This document shows positions 28,974-38,647 of a stretch of 64,000 nt of DNA, in pieces (positions within the stretch are counted from its first letter, which is position 1; every line of letters begins with the position of its first letter). The position numbers were made by a program, and so were the translations under genes. The DNA comes from a candidate division KSB1 bacterium. Lineage in GTDB: Bacteria; Zhuqueibacterota; Zhuqueibacteria; Zhuqueibacterales; Zhuqueibacteraceae. The notes below the pieces were generated by a model. The model had not been told where the DNA came from and ran no database searches. It saw only the letters and a program-made list of their open reading frames with translations. The stretch covers positions 1-64,000 of the forward strand of contig JAPDPX010000009.1 in the NCBI GenBank assembly GCA_034506255.1, in the 5' to 3' direction.

Positions 28974-31082
28974 ATGGCCGTGAATCTGTCGCAGGCGCTG
29001 GCCAACAAATGGCTGTTGGGCAGTGCGATCAGTTTCTTTTCCATCCTGCTGGCCTTCGTGCTGAGTTTCACCACCGTTTTTGAGAATCTCGAGCTCAAAT
29101 CCTACGACCTTCGTTTTGCCCTGCGCGGTGCGCAGCGCGTGGACTCGCTTGGCGTGGTCATCGTCGACATCGACGACCAGTCCTTTTTCGATTTGCCCCA
29201 TCGCTGGCCGTTTCCACGGACATACTACGCCAGGTTGATTGACAATCTCGTGCGCGCCGGCGCCCGGTTGATCCTGTTCGACATCATTTTTTCCGAGCCG
29301 ACCGCCACCAATCCCGCGGAAGACCTGGCGCTCGCCGCCGCCGCCGCGCGTTCGCGGCGTGTGGTGTTTGCCGGCAAGAAGACGTTCGAGCTGGCCTCCG
29401 GCGGCACGCGCACCACCTATCTGATCAAACCGATCAAAGCGCTGCTGCAGAGCGGCAGCCCGTGGGGCATCGTGAACATCGATGAAGATGTCGATGGTTT
29501 CGTACGCCGTTATTTGCTGTACGAAGAGTGGGAGGGCCGCCAGCATTTGCCGCTGGCGATGCTGGCCTATCGCCGCCTGCGCGCCAATGGGCGGGAGGCG
29601 GCCGCCGCCAGCAACGGCCTGCCGCCGCTGCCCCGCTTCGACGACAACAGTTTCCTGATCAATTTTCGCGGCCCGGCGCGCACTTTTCCCACCTACTCGT
29701 TTGCCAGCGTGCTGGATGATCGCGACTTTCAGCTCGCCGAAGCCGAGCTGGACAGCAACTATTTCGAAACCGTTTATCTGCCCAACCGCGTCTTTGCGAA
29801 CAAGGTGGTTTTCGTCGGCGCCTCCGCCGAGGAATTGCAGGATGTCAAGTTCACGCCGTTTTACGGCAGCGGGGAGTCCAAACACAAGCTGCCGGGGGTG
29901 GAGGTGCATGCCAATGCCCTGGCCACGCTGTTGCTGGGTGACGCGGTGCGGCGCACGCCGTTTTGGGTGGAATGGCTGGTGCTGCTGGCGGCCGGCTTCG
30001 GCACCATGACGCTGGTGCTCAGCAGCCGGACACTCACCGGCATGCTGTGGGTCGGTCTGGCTCTCTTGGCGGTGCTGGTCGCCGCCCTGCTGTGCTTCGT
30101 GCAGTTGCTCGTCTGGCTGCCGGTGGTGGCGCCCAGCCTGGCCATCGTGCTGAGCTATGTCGGCAACAATGCGCAGCTCATCATCACCGAGCGCCGCGAG
30201 CGCTGGCGCACCAAACGGGTGTTTCAGCAGTACGTCTCCGAAAGTATTGTCAACAACATTCTGGCCAGCGGCGCGATGCCGAAATTCGGCGGCGAGAAAC
30301 GCGAGTTGACGGTGCTGTTCAGCGATATTCGCGGCTTCACCACCTATTGCGAGAAGCACACGCCGGAAACTGTGGTGCTACGCCTCAACGAATATCTCAC
30401 CGAGATGACGGAGATCATCAAGCAGCAGCAGGGCACGCTCGACAAGTACGTGGGCGACGAAATCATGGCAGTGTATGGCGCGCCCTATGCCTATCCCAAT
30501 CATGCCGAAAAGGCCTGCGAAACCGCCGTCGCCATGATCGACCGCCTGCGCGAACTGCAGAAGCGCTGGTCGGCCAATGCGCAGGATTATTTCCAGATCG
30601 GCATCGGCATCAACACCGGCCCCATGATCGTGGGCAATCTCGGCTCGCAACAGTTGTTCGATTACACCGTGATTGGCGACGAGGTCAATCTCGGTGCGCG
30701 GCTGGAGGGCGCCAACAAGGAGTATTGGACCTCGATCATCATTTCCGAATCCACTTATGCGCAGGTGAAAAACCGCGCGCGCGCGCGTGAGCTCGATCTC
30801 GTGCGCGTGAAAGGCAAGAAGCGGCCGGTGAAAATCTACGAGCTGCGCAGCATGGAGCCGCTGCCTGCGATCGAGGAGGATTTGATCATTCAGGTGTATT
30901 CCCAGGGGCTGGCGCTTTACCGGCAGGGTGACTGGGTGGGTGCGCTGCAGCAGTTCAAGCGCGTGCTCCGCTATTTCCCCTCCGACGGACCGTCGCGGGT
31001 GTACGTCACGCGCTGCTTCAATTTCATCGAATCGCCGCCGCCGCCGGATTGGGACGGGGTTTATGACTTCAAATCCAAATGA
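28974..31082 (+). CDS. CHASE2-domain class III adenylate/guanylate cyclase
   Basis: A protein of 702 residues from the ATG at 28974; a TTG at 28965 overlapping the preceding stop is an alternative. A first membrane helix at about 15-35 leads to the extracytoplasmic CHASE2 sensor (about 40-330: VVIVDIDDQSFFDLPHRWPF, LILFDIIFSEPT, VVFVGASAEELQDVKFTP). Three membrane helices (about 335-410) precede the cytoplasmic cyclase domain. Metal-binding Asp451 lies in LFSDIRGFTTYCE, and Asp495 in LDKYVGDEIMAVYGAP. The Lys of LDKY and the Thr of DYTVIGDEVNLGARL suggest adenylate cyclase specificity. A TPR-like tail follows (GLALYRQGDWVGALQQFKRV). It would turn an envelope signal into a cyclic nucleotide. 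Confidence 0.93.
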   Translation: MAVNLSQALANKWLLGSAISFFSILLAFVLSFTTVFENLELKSYDLRFALRGAQRVDSLGVVIVDIDDQSFFDLPHRWPFPRTYYARLIDNLVRAGARLILFDIIFSEPTATNPAEDLALAAAAARSRRVVFAGKKTFELASGGTRTTYLIKPIKALLQSGSPWGIVNIDEDVDGFVRRYLLYEEWEGRQHLPLAMLAYRRLRANGREAAAASNGLPPLPRFDDNSFLINFRGPARTFPTYSFASVLDDRDFQLAEAELDSNYFETVYLPNRVFANKVVFVGASAEELQDVKFTPFYGSGESKHKLPGVEVHANALATLLLGDAVRRTPFWVEWLVLLAAGFGTMTLVLSSRTLTGMLWVGLALLAVLVAALLCFVQLLVWLPVVAPSLAIVLSYVGNNAQLIITERRERWRTKRVFQQYVSESIVNNILASGAMPKFGGEKRELTVLFSDIRGFTTYCEKHTPETVVLRLNEYLTEMTEIIKQQQGTLDKYVGDEIMAVYGAPYAYPNHAEKACETAVAMIDRLRELQKRWSANAQDYFQIGIGINTGPMIVGNLGSQQLFDYTVIGDEVNLGARLEGANKEYWTSIIISESTYAQVKNRARARELDLVRVKGKKRPVKIYELRSMEPLPAIEEDLIIQVYSQGLALYRQGDWVGALQQFKRVLRYFPSDGPSRVYVTRCFNFIESPPPPDWDGVYDFKSK

Positions 31083-31397
31083 ACACCGGCGGCATAGCCT
31101 GGCTTGAATCTTGCAATTGATTCGAACCACTTCCGCACAGCGCGAACGGTGACTGCGTTTGTCGTCTGCCCTTCTGCGCGCGGCAGAGCAAGGAAAGCTG
31201 GGGCATCCGCTAAGCCGAACAAATGCAACTGTGCCCTCCCCGGGCGTGCCGCCCTCGCCCGGCGGCCGCAGGCTTTACTCTGCACACCCGTCCACTGCCG
31301 GCATGGCTGGTGCCCGTGCCGGAGCCGCGACAGGGCAGGGCACTGTTTCACCGCAAAACAAGCGGTCTTTTCCCCACTTCAGTGAGAAAGCGATCGC
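31083..31397. other. 315-base spacer between the cyclase and TPR-CHAT genes
   Basis: No gene, no T-tailed hairpin and no convincing promoter seen. The CHAT gene could be read through from the cyclase or have its own promoter here. Confidence 0.4.
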
Positions 31398-34300
31398 ATG
31401 AGCCAACAAACCTGCGCGAGGATCCGCTGTATGAACCATGGGACTCGCCCGGCCGCCACGCGCACCGCCCTGGTGCTGCTGGCCACCGTTGCCGTGCTGT
31501 TTGGGCAGCAAATCCCGGAAACTGCCGCACCGGATTCGGGCCAACAGCAACAGCTCTCCGGACAGGAATTCATGGACGGCTTCATGGCGGCGGTGCGCAG
31601 CGGCAACCAGGCACAGGCCGAGCGGTTGGTGAAACGTTTTCCCTTTCACGCCGGTGTGCTGGCGAGCTACCTCTACAATCAAGGCGCGAAGGCTTACAAG
31701 GACAATGACCCCGAGAAGGCACGCGATGCCCTGGAAAGCGGCCTTTATCTCTCTCGCCTGCAGAAAAACACCGAGGCGGAGCGCGAGACGCTGTTGTTGC
31801 TCGCCGAGGTTTATGAAAGCATGGGCGACGCCAAACTTGCGCTGGCCCACTTGCAGGATGTGCTGGCGCTGCTGCGTGCCGCCCGCGACAACAGCGGCGA
31901 AGTGGCCATGCTCAACCGCATGGCTGCGCTTTATCGCGAGGCCGGCAACCCCGAACAGGCGTTCCGCTATTTGCTGCAGGCCCAGGCCATCGTCAAACAG
32001 GCGGGCAATGATTCGCTGCATGCCAGTGTGTGGAACAACTTCGGGCAAATTTATCTGGATTTGGGCGATTATCGCAAGGCGCTTTCCGCCTTCGAAGAGG
32101 CGCTCCGGCTCGCGCGTGCCGGCTCCGACAAATCCAGCGAAGGCTGGATTCTCAAAAATCTCGGCCGCGTCTATCAGGCCGGCCGTGATTTTCGCCGCGC
32201 CGAAGAATACTATTTGAAGGCGCTGGCAGCGCTGGAGGAGGCGCATGATCAACCCGCCATGGGCCGCGTGTTGAATCAACTCGGGGAGGTGCATCAGCTC
32301 AGCGGCCATGACGCCACCGCCCTGTCCTATTTTCATGATGCGCTCAATGCCATGATGGCCGCCGGCGATGACAACGGCAAAGGCACGACCTTCATGCATC
32401 TCGGCGATTTTTACCGCAGCCGCGGCAATTTTAAAGACGCCCTGCTCTCCTACGAAACCGCACTCACCCTCAAGCGCAAAACCCATGATCTGGCCGGCCA
32501 GGCCGATCTCTGGCACCGGCTGGGCGAGCTTTACAGCGACCGCCGGGATTTTCGGCAGGCGTTGACCGCCTTCGAAACCGCCATCAGTCTGCGCAAAAAG
32601 ATTCACGATCGCGCCGGCGAAGGCCGCACCCTCAACCGTCTGGGCGAGTTGCACTGTCACCTGTCACAATACAAGCAGGCTTTGGCACGTTTCCGCGAAG
32701 CGTTGACGGCCACCCTCGAGGGCGGCGATGTCCGGCAGGTGAAGGTGGTTTCACAAAATGCGGGGACCGTGTTTGCCAGCAACGGTTATTATGAGAAGGC
32801 GCTCGGCCATTTTCAGCGGGCGCTGGAGATTTGCCGGGCCGGCGAAGATTCACTCGGGCAGGCCACCGTGCTGCATCAAATGGCGGAAACCTGCCGCAGT
32901 GCCGGGGACTTCAACCGTGCGCGAAAGCATGATTTCGAGGCGCTCACGCTGCTGAAGGCCCTGCCCGCCAGTGATCCCGCGGTCCCGGCGCTGCTGGGTG
33001 AGATTGACCGCCAGGCGGGGGATTGGGTCGGCGCGCTCAAACAATTTGAGTATGTGCTCAAAGTGCACCGTGCCGCGGCCGACACCATGCGGATCATCAA
33101 AACCCTCAATCAGCTCGGCATCACCTGCCGTCGCGGCGGTGATTATCAGACGGCGCGCGCCAGGCATCAGGAGGCGCTGGCGCTCGCGCAGCAAATCGGC
33201 GCACGGCCGCTGCAGGTCGTGACACGCAACCTGCTGGGTGAAATGGCACGCGCCGGCCGCAACCATGAGGAAGCGCTGGCGCAGCATCTCGCGGCATTGC
33301 AAATTGCACAGGAGATGGGAGATCAGGCCGGAGTTGCCCGGACGTTGATGCTGCTGGGCGAGACGCATGGTCTGGCCGGCAACGCCAGCGAGGGTATGAA
33401 ACGGTTGCAGGAGGCCATGACCCTGGCCGGTGAGCTCGGCGACAAAGCCACGGAAGCGCGCACGATCGTGAGCCTGGGCGAGAGCCACGGCCGCCAGGGG
33501 CAGAACCGCAAGGCGCTGGAATACTATCGCAGCGCCCTGCGACTGTATCAAAGCATGGGCGACCAGGCCGGCGAGTGCACCGTGCTCCTGCGCATCGGCG
33601 GGTTGTATGCCGCCACGCAGGATTATCAAAACGCGCTGAAGTATTTCAACCATGTGCTCGACAACCGGCGCCGGGCCGGCGACCAGTTTCAGGAAGGGCT
33701 GGCCCTCAAGCATATCGGCAGCGTCTATCTTGCCATGCGCGATTATGCCGCCGCGTTGACGCGCTATCAGGAGGCGCTCAAACTGCTCGGCGAAAGCGGT
33801 GAGTTGAGCGACCTGATCACCGTGTTCAGTGACCTGGTGGAGATTTACACCCAACTCGGCAACCAAATACAAGCGGACTTCTACAAGGAGGAATTGCAGA
33901 AAGCCTATCAGGATTTGGGTGACAAAACCGGACAGACCGGCGCGAGCGAAGAGTGGAGCCTCTGGCAGGCCCGTTTCAGTACGTATCAGGAAGCCAAAGA
34001 ATACTACGAGAAAAACATCGCCCTGCACCGCCAGGCCGGCAGCCGTGCCGGCGAGATTCGGGCGCTGAATGAAATCGGTGAGATTGCACGGCGCGCGCAC
34101 AAATTGCCGGAGGCGCTGGCTCACTTTCAAACTGCCTTGCGCCGCATGGCCGAACTGAACGATGAGAGCCTGAAGGCCACTGTGTTGAGCAATCTCGGCA
34201 TGGTTTATTTGGCGCTCAATCAGCGCCCGCAGGCTGAGACCACGCTGCAGGAAGCGCTGCGGTTGCAACAGCAGGCGGGCCAGGCGCCGGCGGCCGCCCG

Positions 34301-36287
34301 CACGCTCAGCCGCCTGGGCGAGTTGCAGGCGGCGCTGGGTCGCTATCAACAAGCCGGTGCCTATTTCCAAACGGCGGCGGAGATTCATCAGGAAAGGAAT
34401 GATCCCCTTGCCGAGGCCGAAGTGTGGCAGCAGGCGGCGGCGATGCATTACCAGGCCGGCGATGATGCCCCGGCGGTGAACAGCCTGCAGCACGCACTCG
34501 AGCTTTGTCAACGCGCCGCGGAACCCGGCCGCGCCGCACAGGTGCAGCAACAGTTGGGCATGGTGTATCGCAGCGCCGGCGATTATCCCCGCGCCATGCG
34601 CGCCTTTCGCACCGCCCTCACCTCGAGCCGGACTTTGGGCGATGCACATCTGGAGCACCAGGTTCTGGGCCAGATCGGTTACCTGCACGAGCTGCAGGGG
34701 CAGAAAACGCAGGCGCTGGACTGGTACAAACAAGCCGTCGAGGTGTTGGAAACCAGTCCGCCGCTGCCGGCCCTGGCCCTCGCGGAAACCCCCGGGCCGG
34801 AAAGCGAGGTGAATGTTTATCGCCGCATGGTGGCGCTGTTTTTTGAACAGGAAGATTATGAGAATGCCTTCGCCTATCTCGAACGCGGCAAGGCGCGACC
34901 CCTGCAGGAAGCGTTGTTTGCCACGCCCGGGGACATTGCACCCGGCCTGGAGCCGGAGTTGCGCGAAGCGGAAAGAAGTCTGCTGCAGCGCGCCGCCCGT
35001 TTGTGCGCCGAGTGGCAAAACGGCATGGGCAGCCTGCGCCAGCGTCTCCTGATCGGCCAGCGAAAAGAAACCAACACCCAGTGGAAGCTGCTGGTGCAGC
35101 AGTTGAAATTGTCGCATCCGGAATATGCCGGCCTGAAATTTCCCGTGCCGCTGCGTCTGCAACAGGTGCAGAACGAGATTTTGCAGGACGATGAAGTGTT
35201 GCTGGAGTTTTTTCTCGGCGAGCGCGCCCTCTACAGCTTCGTCATCGGCCGGAAGAAGTTCTATCCCTTTCTCCTCCGGATTGACCGCGGCAAACTGAGC
35301 GCCAGGGTGGAGCAGCTCATCGCCTCCCTGCAGGGCGGCGCCGCCTCCGCTTTCGATCAGGCGCTGGCGTATCAACTTTACCAGATTCTCATTCAGCCGC
35401 TGGAGACACGCATTGCAGCGGCCAATCAGAACCGGGAACTGGCGGCGTTGATCATTGTGCCCGACGGCATTCTCCACTATCTGCCGTTCGAGGTGCTCGT
35501 GACGCAGGCGCCCGCCGCCAGCGGCACGGCCCGGTCAACGGCTGCCTTTCTACTCGACCGTTACCCGCTGAGCTATTCTCCCAGTGCAGGGTTGTTGCAC
35601 AACGTCAGCAAAGGCGGCCCGGTCAGTTACGCCGGGGAACTGCTGGCGTTCGCGCCTTTTGCCGGGGCCAGCAACAACAATATTGCACGCGTGCCTGTGA
35701 GTTATCTCGATAATCTTGCGCCGGCGGGCCAGGCGGTTGTCCCGGCAGCCCGTGCGCCGGCCCTGCCCTATTCCGCGCAGGAGATCAAGATGATCAGCGC
35801 GCACAGCAAAAACGTGCAAGCCCGGCTGAACGCCGAGGCCACCCGTGAACAGTGGCAGCGCCATGCCGCGGGCCATCGCTTTCTGCATTTGGCAACCTTC
35901 GGCTACCTCGAGCCCGAGGAACCGCTGCAATCGGCTTTCCTGCTGAGCGATGGCTTTGTGCGGGTGGCCGAGCTCTACAACATGAATCTCCAAGCCGACC
36001 TTGCGGTGTTGAGCGCCAGCACCACCAGAGTGCAAAGCACGAGCAGCGGCCAGGACTTGAGCGCTCTGGCCAGCGCTTTCTTTTATGCCGGCACACGATC
36101 TTTGCTCCTGAGCCTGTGGCGCATGGAAGAGCGCTCTGCCGCAGAGTTGCTCGCGCAGTTCTATGCCAATTTGAATCGCGGCATGAGCAAGGCGGCGGCC
36201 CTGCGCGATGCCAAGCGCCGCATGCGGACGGGGGCCGCCAGCCAGCCCTCCCGCTGGGCGCCGTTTGTGTTGCTGGGTGCGCGCTGA
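31398..36287 (+). CDS. giant TPR-repeat protein with C-terminal CHAT domain (catalytic residues replaced)
   Basis: 1629 residues. A hydrophobic signal or anchor lies at about residues 23-38 (ALVLLATVAVLFG). About 30 helical repeats of 40 residues run from roughly 80 to 1150; many are of the linked kind (YYLKALAALEEAHDQPAMGR, LNQLGEVHQLSG). The CHAT (caspase-like) domain occupies about 1270-1629: DEVLLEFFLGERALYSFVIG, IIVPDGILHYLPFEVLV, FLHLATFGYLEPEEP, LAVLSASTTRVQ, SLWRMEERSAAELLAQFY. In active CHAT proteases the last motifs read THG and SAC. Here Phe1501 replaces the His and Ser1541 the Cys. The exported or membrane-anchored location is unusual for a protease toxin and fits an envelope scaffold. 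The start at 31398 is chosen; an ATG at 31431 is also possible. Confidence 0.92.
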   Translation: MSQQTCARIRCMNHGTRPAATRTALVLLATVAVLFGQQIPETAAPDSGQQQQLSGQEFMDGFMAAVRSGNQAQAERLVKRFPFHAGVLASYLYNQGAKAYKDNDPEKARDALESGLYLSRLQKNTEAERETLLLLAEVYESMGDAKLALAHLQDVLALLRAARDNSGEVAMLNRMAALYREAGNPEQAFRYLLQAQAIVKQAGNDSLHASVWNNFGQIYLDLGDYRKALSAFEEALRLARAGSDKSSEGWILKNLGRVYQAGRDFRRAEEYYLKALAALEEAHDQPAMGRVLNQLGEVHQLSGHDATALSYFHDALNAMMAAGDDNGKGTTFMHLGDFYRSRGNFKDALLSYETALTLKRKTHDLAGQADLWHRLGELYSDRRDFRQALTAFETAISLRKKIHDRAGEGRTLNRLGELHCHLSQYKQALARFREALTATLEGGDVRQVKVVSQNAGTVFASNGYYEKALGHFQRALEICRAGEDSLGQATVLHQMAETCRSAGDFNRARKHDFEALTLLKALPASDPAVPALLGEIDRQAGDWVGALKQFEYVLKVHRAAADTMRIIKTLNQLGITCRRGGDYQTARARHQEALALAQQIGARPLQVVTRNLLGEMARAGRNHEEALAQHLAALQIAQEMGDQAGVARTLMLLGETHGLAGNASEGMKRLQEAMTLAGELGDKATEARTIVSLGESHGRQGQNRKALEYYRSALRLYQSMGDQAGECTVLLRIGGLYAATQDYQNALKYFNHVLDNRRRAGDQFQEGLALKHIGSVYLAMRDYAAALTRYQEALKLLGESGELSDLITVFSDLVEIYTQLGNQIQADFYKEELQKAYQDLGDKTGQTGASEEWSLWQARFSTYQEAKEYYEKNIALHRQAGSRAGEIRALNEIGEIARRAHKLPEALAHFQTALRRMAELNDESLKATVLSNLGMVYLALNQRPQAETTLQEALRLQQQAGQAPAAARTLSRLGELQAALGRYQQAGAYFQTAAEIHQERNDPLAEAEVWQQAAAMHYQAGDDAPAVNSLQHALELCQRAAEPGRAAQVQQQLGMVYRSAGDYPRAMRAFRTALTSSRTLGDAHLEHQVLGQIGYLHELQGQKTQALDWYKQAVEVLETSPPLPALALAETPGPESEVNVYRRMVALFFEQEDYENAFAYLERGKARPLQEALFATPGDIAPGLEPELREAERSLLQRAARLCAEWQNGMGSLRQRLLIGQRKETNTQWKLLVQQLKLSHPEYAGLKFPVPLRLQQVQNEILQDDEVLLEFFLGERALYSFVIGRKKFYPFLLRIDRGKLSARVEQLIASLQGGAASAFDQALAYQLYQILIQPLETRIAAANQNRELAALIIVPDGILHYLPFEVLVTQAPAASGTARSTAAFLLDRYPLSYSPSAGLLHNVSKGGPVSYAGELLAFAPFAGASNNNIARVPVSYLDNLAPAGQAVVPAARAPALPYSAQEIKMISAHSKNVQARLNAEATREQWQRHAAGHRFLHLATFGYLEPEEPLQSAFLLSDGFVRVAELYNMNLQADLAVLSASTTRVQSTSSGQDLSALASAFFYAGTRSLLLSLWRMEERSAAELLAQFYANLNRGMSKAAALRDAKRRMRTGAASQPSRWAPFVLLGAR

Positions 36288-36622
36288 AGCATGCGGGTTT
36301 ACAATTCTGTTATTGCGTAACTCCTGCCATCTCCGGAAGCAGCCTCGTGATGCAGTCTCACCGTGAAACATCCAGCCATTTTTACCGCCGGTTTAACTTC
36401 AGCATTACGTGACGCCATCGGCCGCCGGGCACTGGCACTGATTTTGTCGTGCCTGTTACCCCCACGACTTGCCGCAAACCTGCGGCTGCAAGGGCGGCGA
36501 CGCCACTGCTGCCAGGACGCCCTTGTGAAAGTGGAATTCAGACCGTGGTGAACACGACGCAAGCGCTGTCCGGCTCGTCCATCTCACCACACAACAGACC
36601 CCGATCATTCGAGGCCGCCACC
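36288..36622. other. 335-base spacer before the kinase-like gene
   Basis: The downstream reading frame stays open to 36449, but those codons encode Pro/Arg-rich text with no domain, so I treat them as non-coding. No terminator seen after the CHAT gene. Confidence 0.4.
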
Positions 36623-37801
36623 ATGCCTGCTTTGCACGCGCATCCTGATGCGATGGCCACGCTGGCTTCCACTACCGCCGCCTTTTGGCAACCTGCCGCT
36701 CCATTGCCGGAACAAAGTGATTGGCTCGGCGCCCTTTGCGAGGCGCTGCCCGGAGCCGTCTGCTGTGTCGATGAAGCTTTGATCGTGCAGTATTGGAATC
36801 AGGCCATGGCGCGGCTGGTGGGGGTGACGCACAGGCAGGCGCTGCACAAGCCGGTGTTCTCGCTGGTGCCGAGTGGTTTCGAGCAGAGCCTGCGGGGTGA
36901 GTTGCAGCGCCTGTTCGAGAGCGCGCACCGCGAGCAGGGGGAAAACGCGAAGTTGCCCCTGCACCTGCAGGGCGAGTTTCAACAACAGCATGGCAACGGT
37001 CCGGGCTTCACCTTCCGCTATCATCTCAGCATGCTGCCCTGGACCGGCGGGCAGCGCCTGGCGATGCTGGCCCTGAGTGAAATTCCCCAGGGCCGTCTCC
37101 GACACCGGCAGAATCAACTGCTCGAACGACTTCTCCTGCTCGGCAGGCTCAACACCAGCGTTGCCCATGAACTGGCGGGTGCGCTCGATGTGATCTGCCA
37201 TCGCCTGGATGACCTGCTGGCGCTCGCCACACCCGGCGGCAATCGCGAGCTGGAAGCGGGCCTGCATGACATCATCACCCAGGTCTATCGCATCAGCTAT
37301 CTCACCAACAACATGGTCAGCCTGGCGCGCGATGCCTCGGCACACCTGGTTGCGCTCGATCTCAACGACGCCATTCTGGAAGCGCTCGCCCTGTTGCAAC
37401 AAACCATGGGGCATGAGGTCTTGTGCACCATGGTGCTCGCTCCCAACCTGCCACCGGTCACCGGCGATGCCATTTTGCTGCAGGTGGCGCTGCAGAATCT
37501 GCTGAAATACGCGATCCTCGCGGCCGGTGAAGATGCCGTCCCCAAGGTGCAAACCGAGCCGCTGCCCCACGGCGGAGGGGTGGTGATGCGTCTGGAAGAT
37601 CGCGGCACCACCCGCGATGCTGAAACGCTCGAGCGTTTTTTCGATCCGGTTTTCAGTGCGGAGAAATTCGGTCTGGGGGTGGGTCTGGGACTGTTCCTGA
37701 GCCGGCGGATCATCGAGGCTCATGATGGCGAGATCAGGGTGCGGCCGCACGAAGCGCACGGCACGGAGATCGTCATTTCGTTTCCCTCAGTCCGGGGGTG
37801 A
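36623..37801 (+). CDS. PAS-domain histidine-kinase-like protein with degenerate ATP site
   Basis: A protein of 392 residues from the ATG at 36623 (GAGG eight bases upstream); the frame is open to 36449. A PAS-like sensor spans about 35-155 (LPGAVCCVDEALIVQYWNQA). The dimerisation helix carries a possible phosphoacceptor His182 in LNTSVAHELAGALDVI. In the ATPase domain the glycine-rich lid GLGVGLGLFLSRRIIEAHDG (about 350-369) is good. The N-box reads LQNLLKYAI, with Tyr296 where the magnesium-binding Asn is expected, and the G1 box is EDRGTT rather than DxGxG. No membrane helix is seen. It may be a weak kinase or a pseudokinase. No response regulator is adjacent. Its 3' end overlaps the convergent glycosyltransferase gene by 15 bases. 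Confidence 0.82.
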   Translation: MPALHAHPDAMATLASTTAAFWQPAAPLPEQSDWLGALCEALPGAVCCVDEALIVQYWNQAMARLVGVTHRQALHKPVFSLVPSGFEQSLRGELQRLFESAHREQGENAKLPLHLQGEFQQQHGNGPGFTFRYHLSMLPWTGGQRLAMLALSEIPQGRLRHRQNQLLERLLLLGRLNTSVAHELAGALDVICHRLDDLLALATPGGNRELEAGLHDIITQVYRISYLTNNMVSLARDASAHLVALDLNDAILEALALLQQTMGHEVLCTMVLAPNLPPVTGDAILLQVALQNLLKYAILAAGEDAVPKVQTEPLPHGGGVVMRLEDRGTTRDAETLERFFDPVFSAEKFGLGVGLGLFLSRRIIEAHDGEIRVRPHEAHGTEIVISFPSVRG

Positions 37802-38647
37802 GGCGTCCGGCGGTCTGCCGGCGCCGGTGTTTTGCTGGGCCTCCCACAGCTTCAAATACAGGGCGAGTTTCACCATTGCCGTCACCAGCGCCAGAACCAG
37901 TCCATGCTGGCCATCGCGCCAGCCGTGATGCGCGACGAATTTGTTCCAAAACGCCGCCAGCGGCCGGAAAAAGAAATCCCACCAATGCACGCGCCGGCCG
38001 GCGCGATCCCGTGCTTCCAGTGAACTGTAGCGATTCATGCGCGCCAAACTCTCCTCCAGCGTGCGATGGGTGTCGTGCAGCAAGTCGTGCTGGAGGTAAC
38101 CCCGGGTGCCTGTCACGAGAAAGCCCTCATGCGCATGCTTTTGACTCACCCGCGTGCGGGCGGCGCGAAACAGACGCAGTTGATGGCCGGGATACCATCC
38201 GCCATGCCGCATGAATTTCCCCAGAAACGTGCTCAAGCGCGGTATGTAGTAACCGTCCGCCCGTGGGTTTTGCAAAACCGCCTGGATTTCGGCGGCCAGC
38301 GCGGGCGTGACCCGCTCATCAGTATCGAGGCTCAAAACCCATTCTCCCCGCGCTTGCTCCAGGGCAAACTGCTTTTGTGCGGCAAATCCCGGCCATGGTC
38401 TGACGAACAGTCGGACTTCGGCACCGCCGTGGCGGCGCTGGGCCTCCGCGAATTCACGGCACAGCGCCTGCGTGTCATCGGTGCTTTCACCATCCACGAT
38501 GATGATCTCATCGGCAAAGGCCACACTCGCCAGACAATCGCCCAACAGATGTGCCTCGTTTTGGGTGATGATAATCACCGAGAGCCGGGGCGCCCCCGGC
38601 GTCTTGTCCCTGCGCCCTGCCGGTGACTCTGCGGCAAGCTCTTTCAT
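37787..38647 (-). CDS. glycosyltransferase family 2, lipopolysaccharide core type
   Basis: A protein of 286 residues from the ATG at 38647; the frame extends to 38713 without domain sequence. The GT-A fold is evident: LSVIIITQNEAHLLGDCLAS, then FADEIIIVDGESTDDTQALC, and SLDTDERVTPALAAEI with the DxD metal site. The C-terminal part (RHGGWYPGHQLRLFR, HAHEGFLVTGTRGYLQHDLL, HWWDFFFRPLAAFWNKFV) is typical of the KdtX/WaaE-like group that adds sugars to lipopolysaccharide inner core. A hydrophobic C-terminal helix may bind the membrane. A family 9 enzyme of the same pathway lies about 550 bases upstream on the same strand. Confidence 0.9.
   Translation of the reverse strand: MKELAAESPAGRRDKTPGAPRLSVIIITQNEAHLLGDCLASVAFADEIIIVDGESTDDTQALCREFAEAQRRHGGAEVRLFVRPWPGFAAQKQFALEQARGEWVLSLDTDERVTPALAAEIQAVLQNPRADGYYIPRLSTFLGKFMRHGGWYPGHQLRLFRAARTRVSQKHAHEGFLVTGTRGYLQHDLLHDTHRTLEESLARMNRYSSLEARDRAGRRVHWWDFFFRPLAAFWNKFVAHHGWRDGQHGLVLALVTAMVKLALYLKLWEAQQNTGAGRPPDASPPD

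Noticed and set aside
32850..35477. 875-codon minus-strand frame opposite the TPR-CHAT gene
   Set aside because: Antisense shadow of TPR repeats; the periodicity of the repeats alone keeps it open.
36330..36360. GGAAGCAGCC string reminiscent of the bacterial SRP RNA loop
   Set aside because: The flanking GTCAGGTCCGGAAGG context and closing stem are absent.
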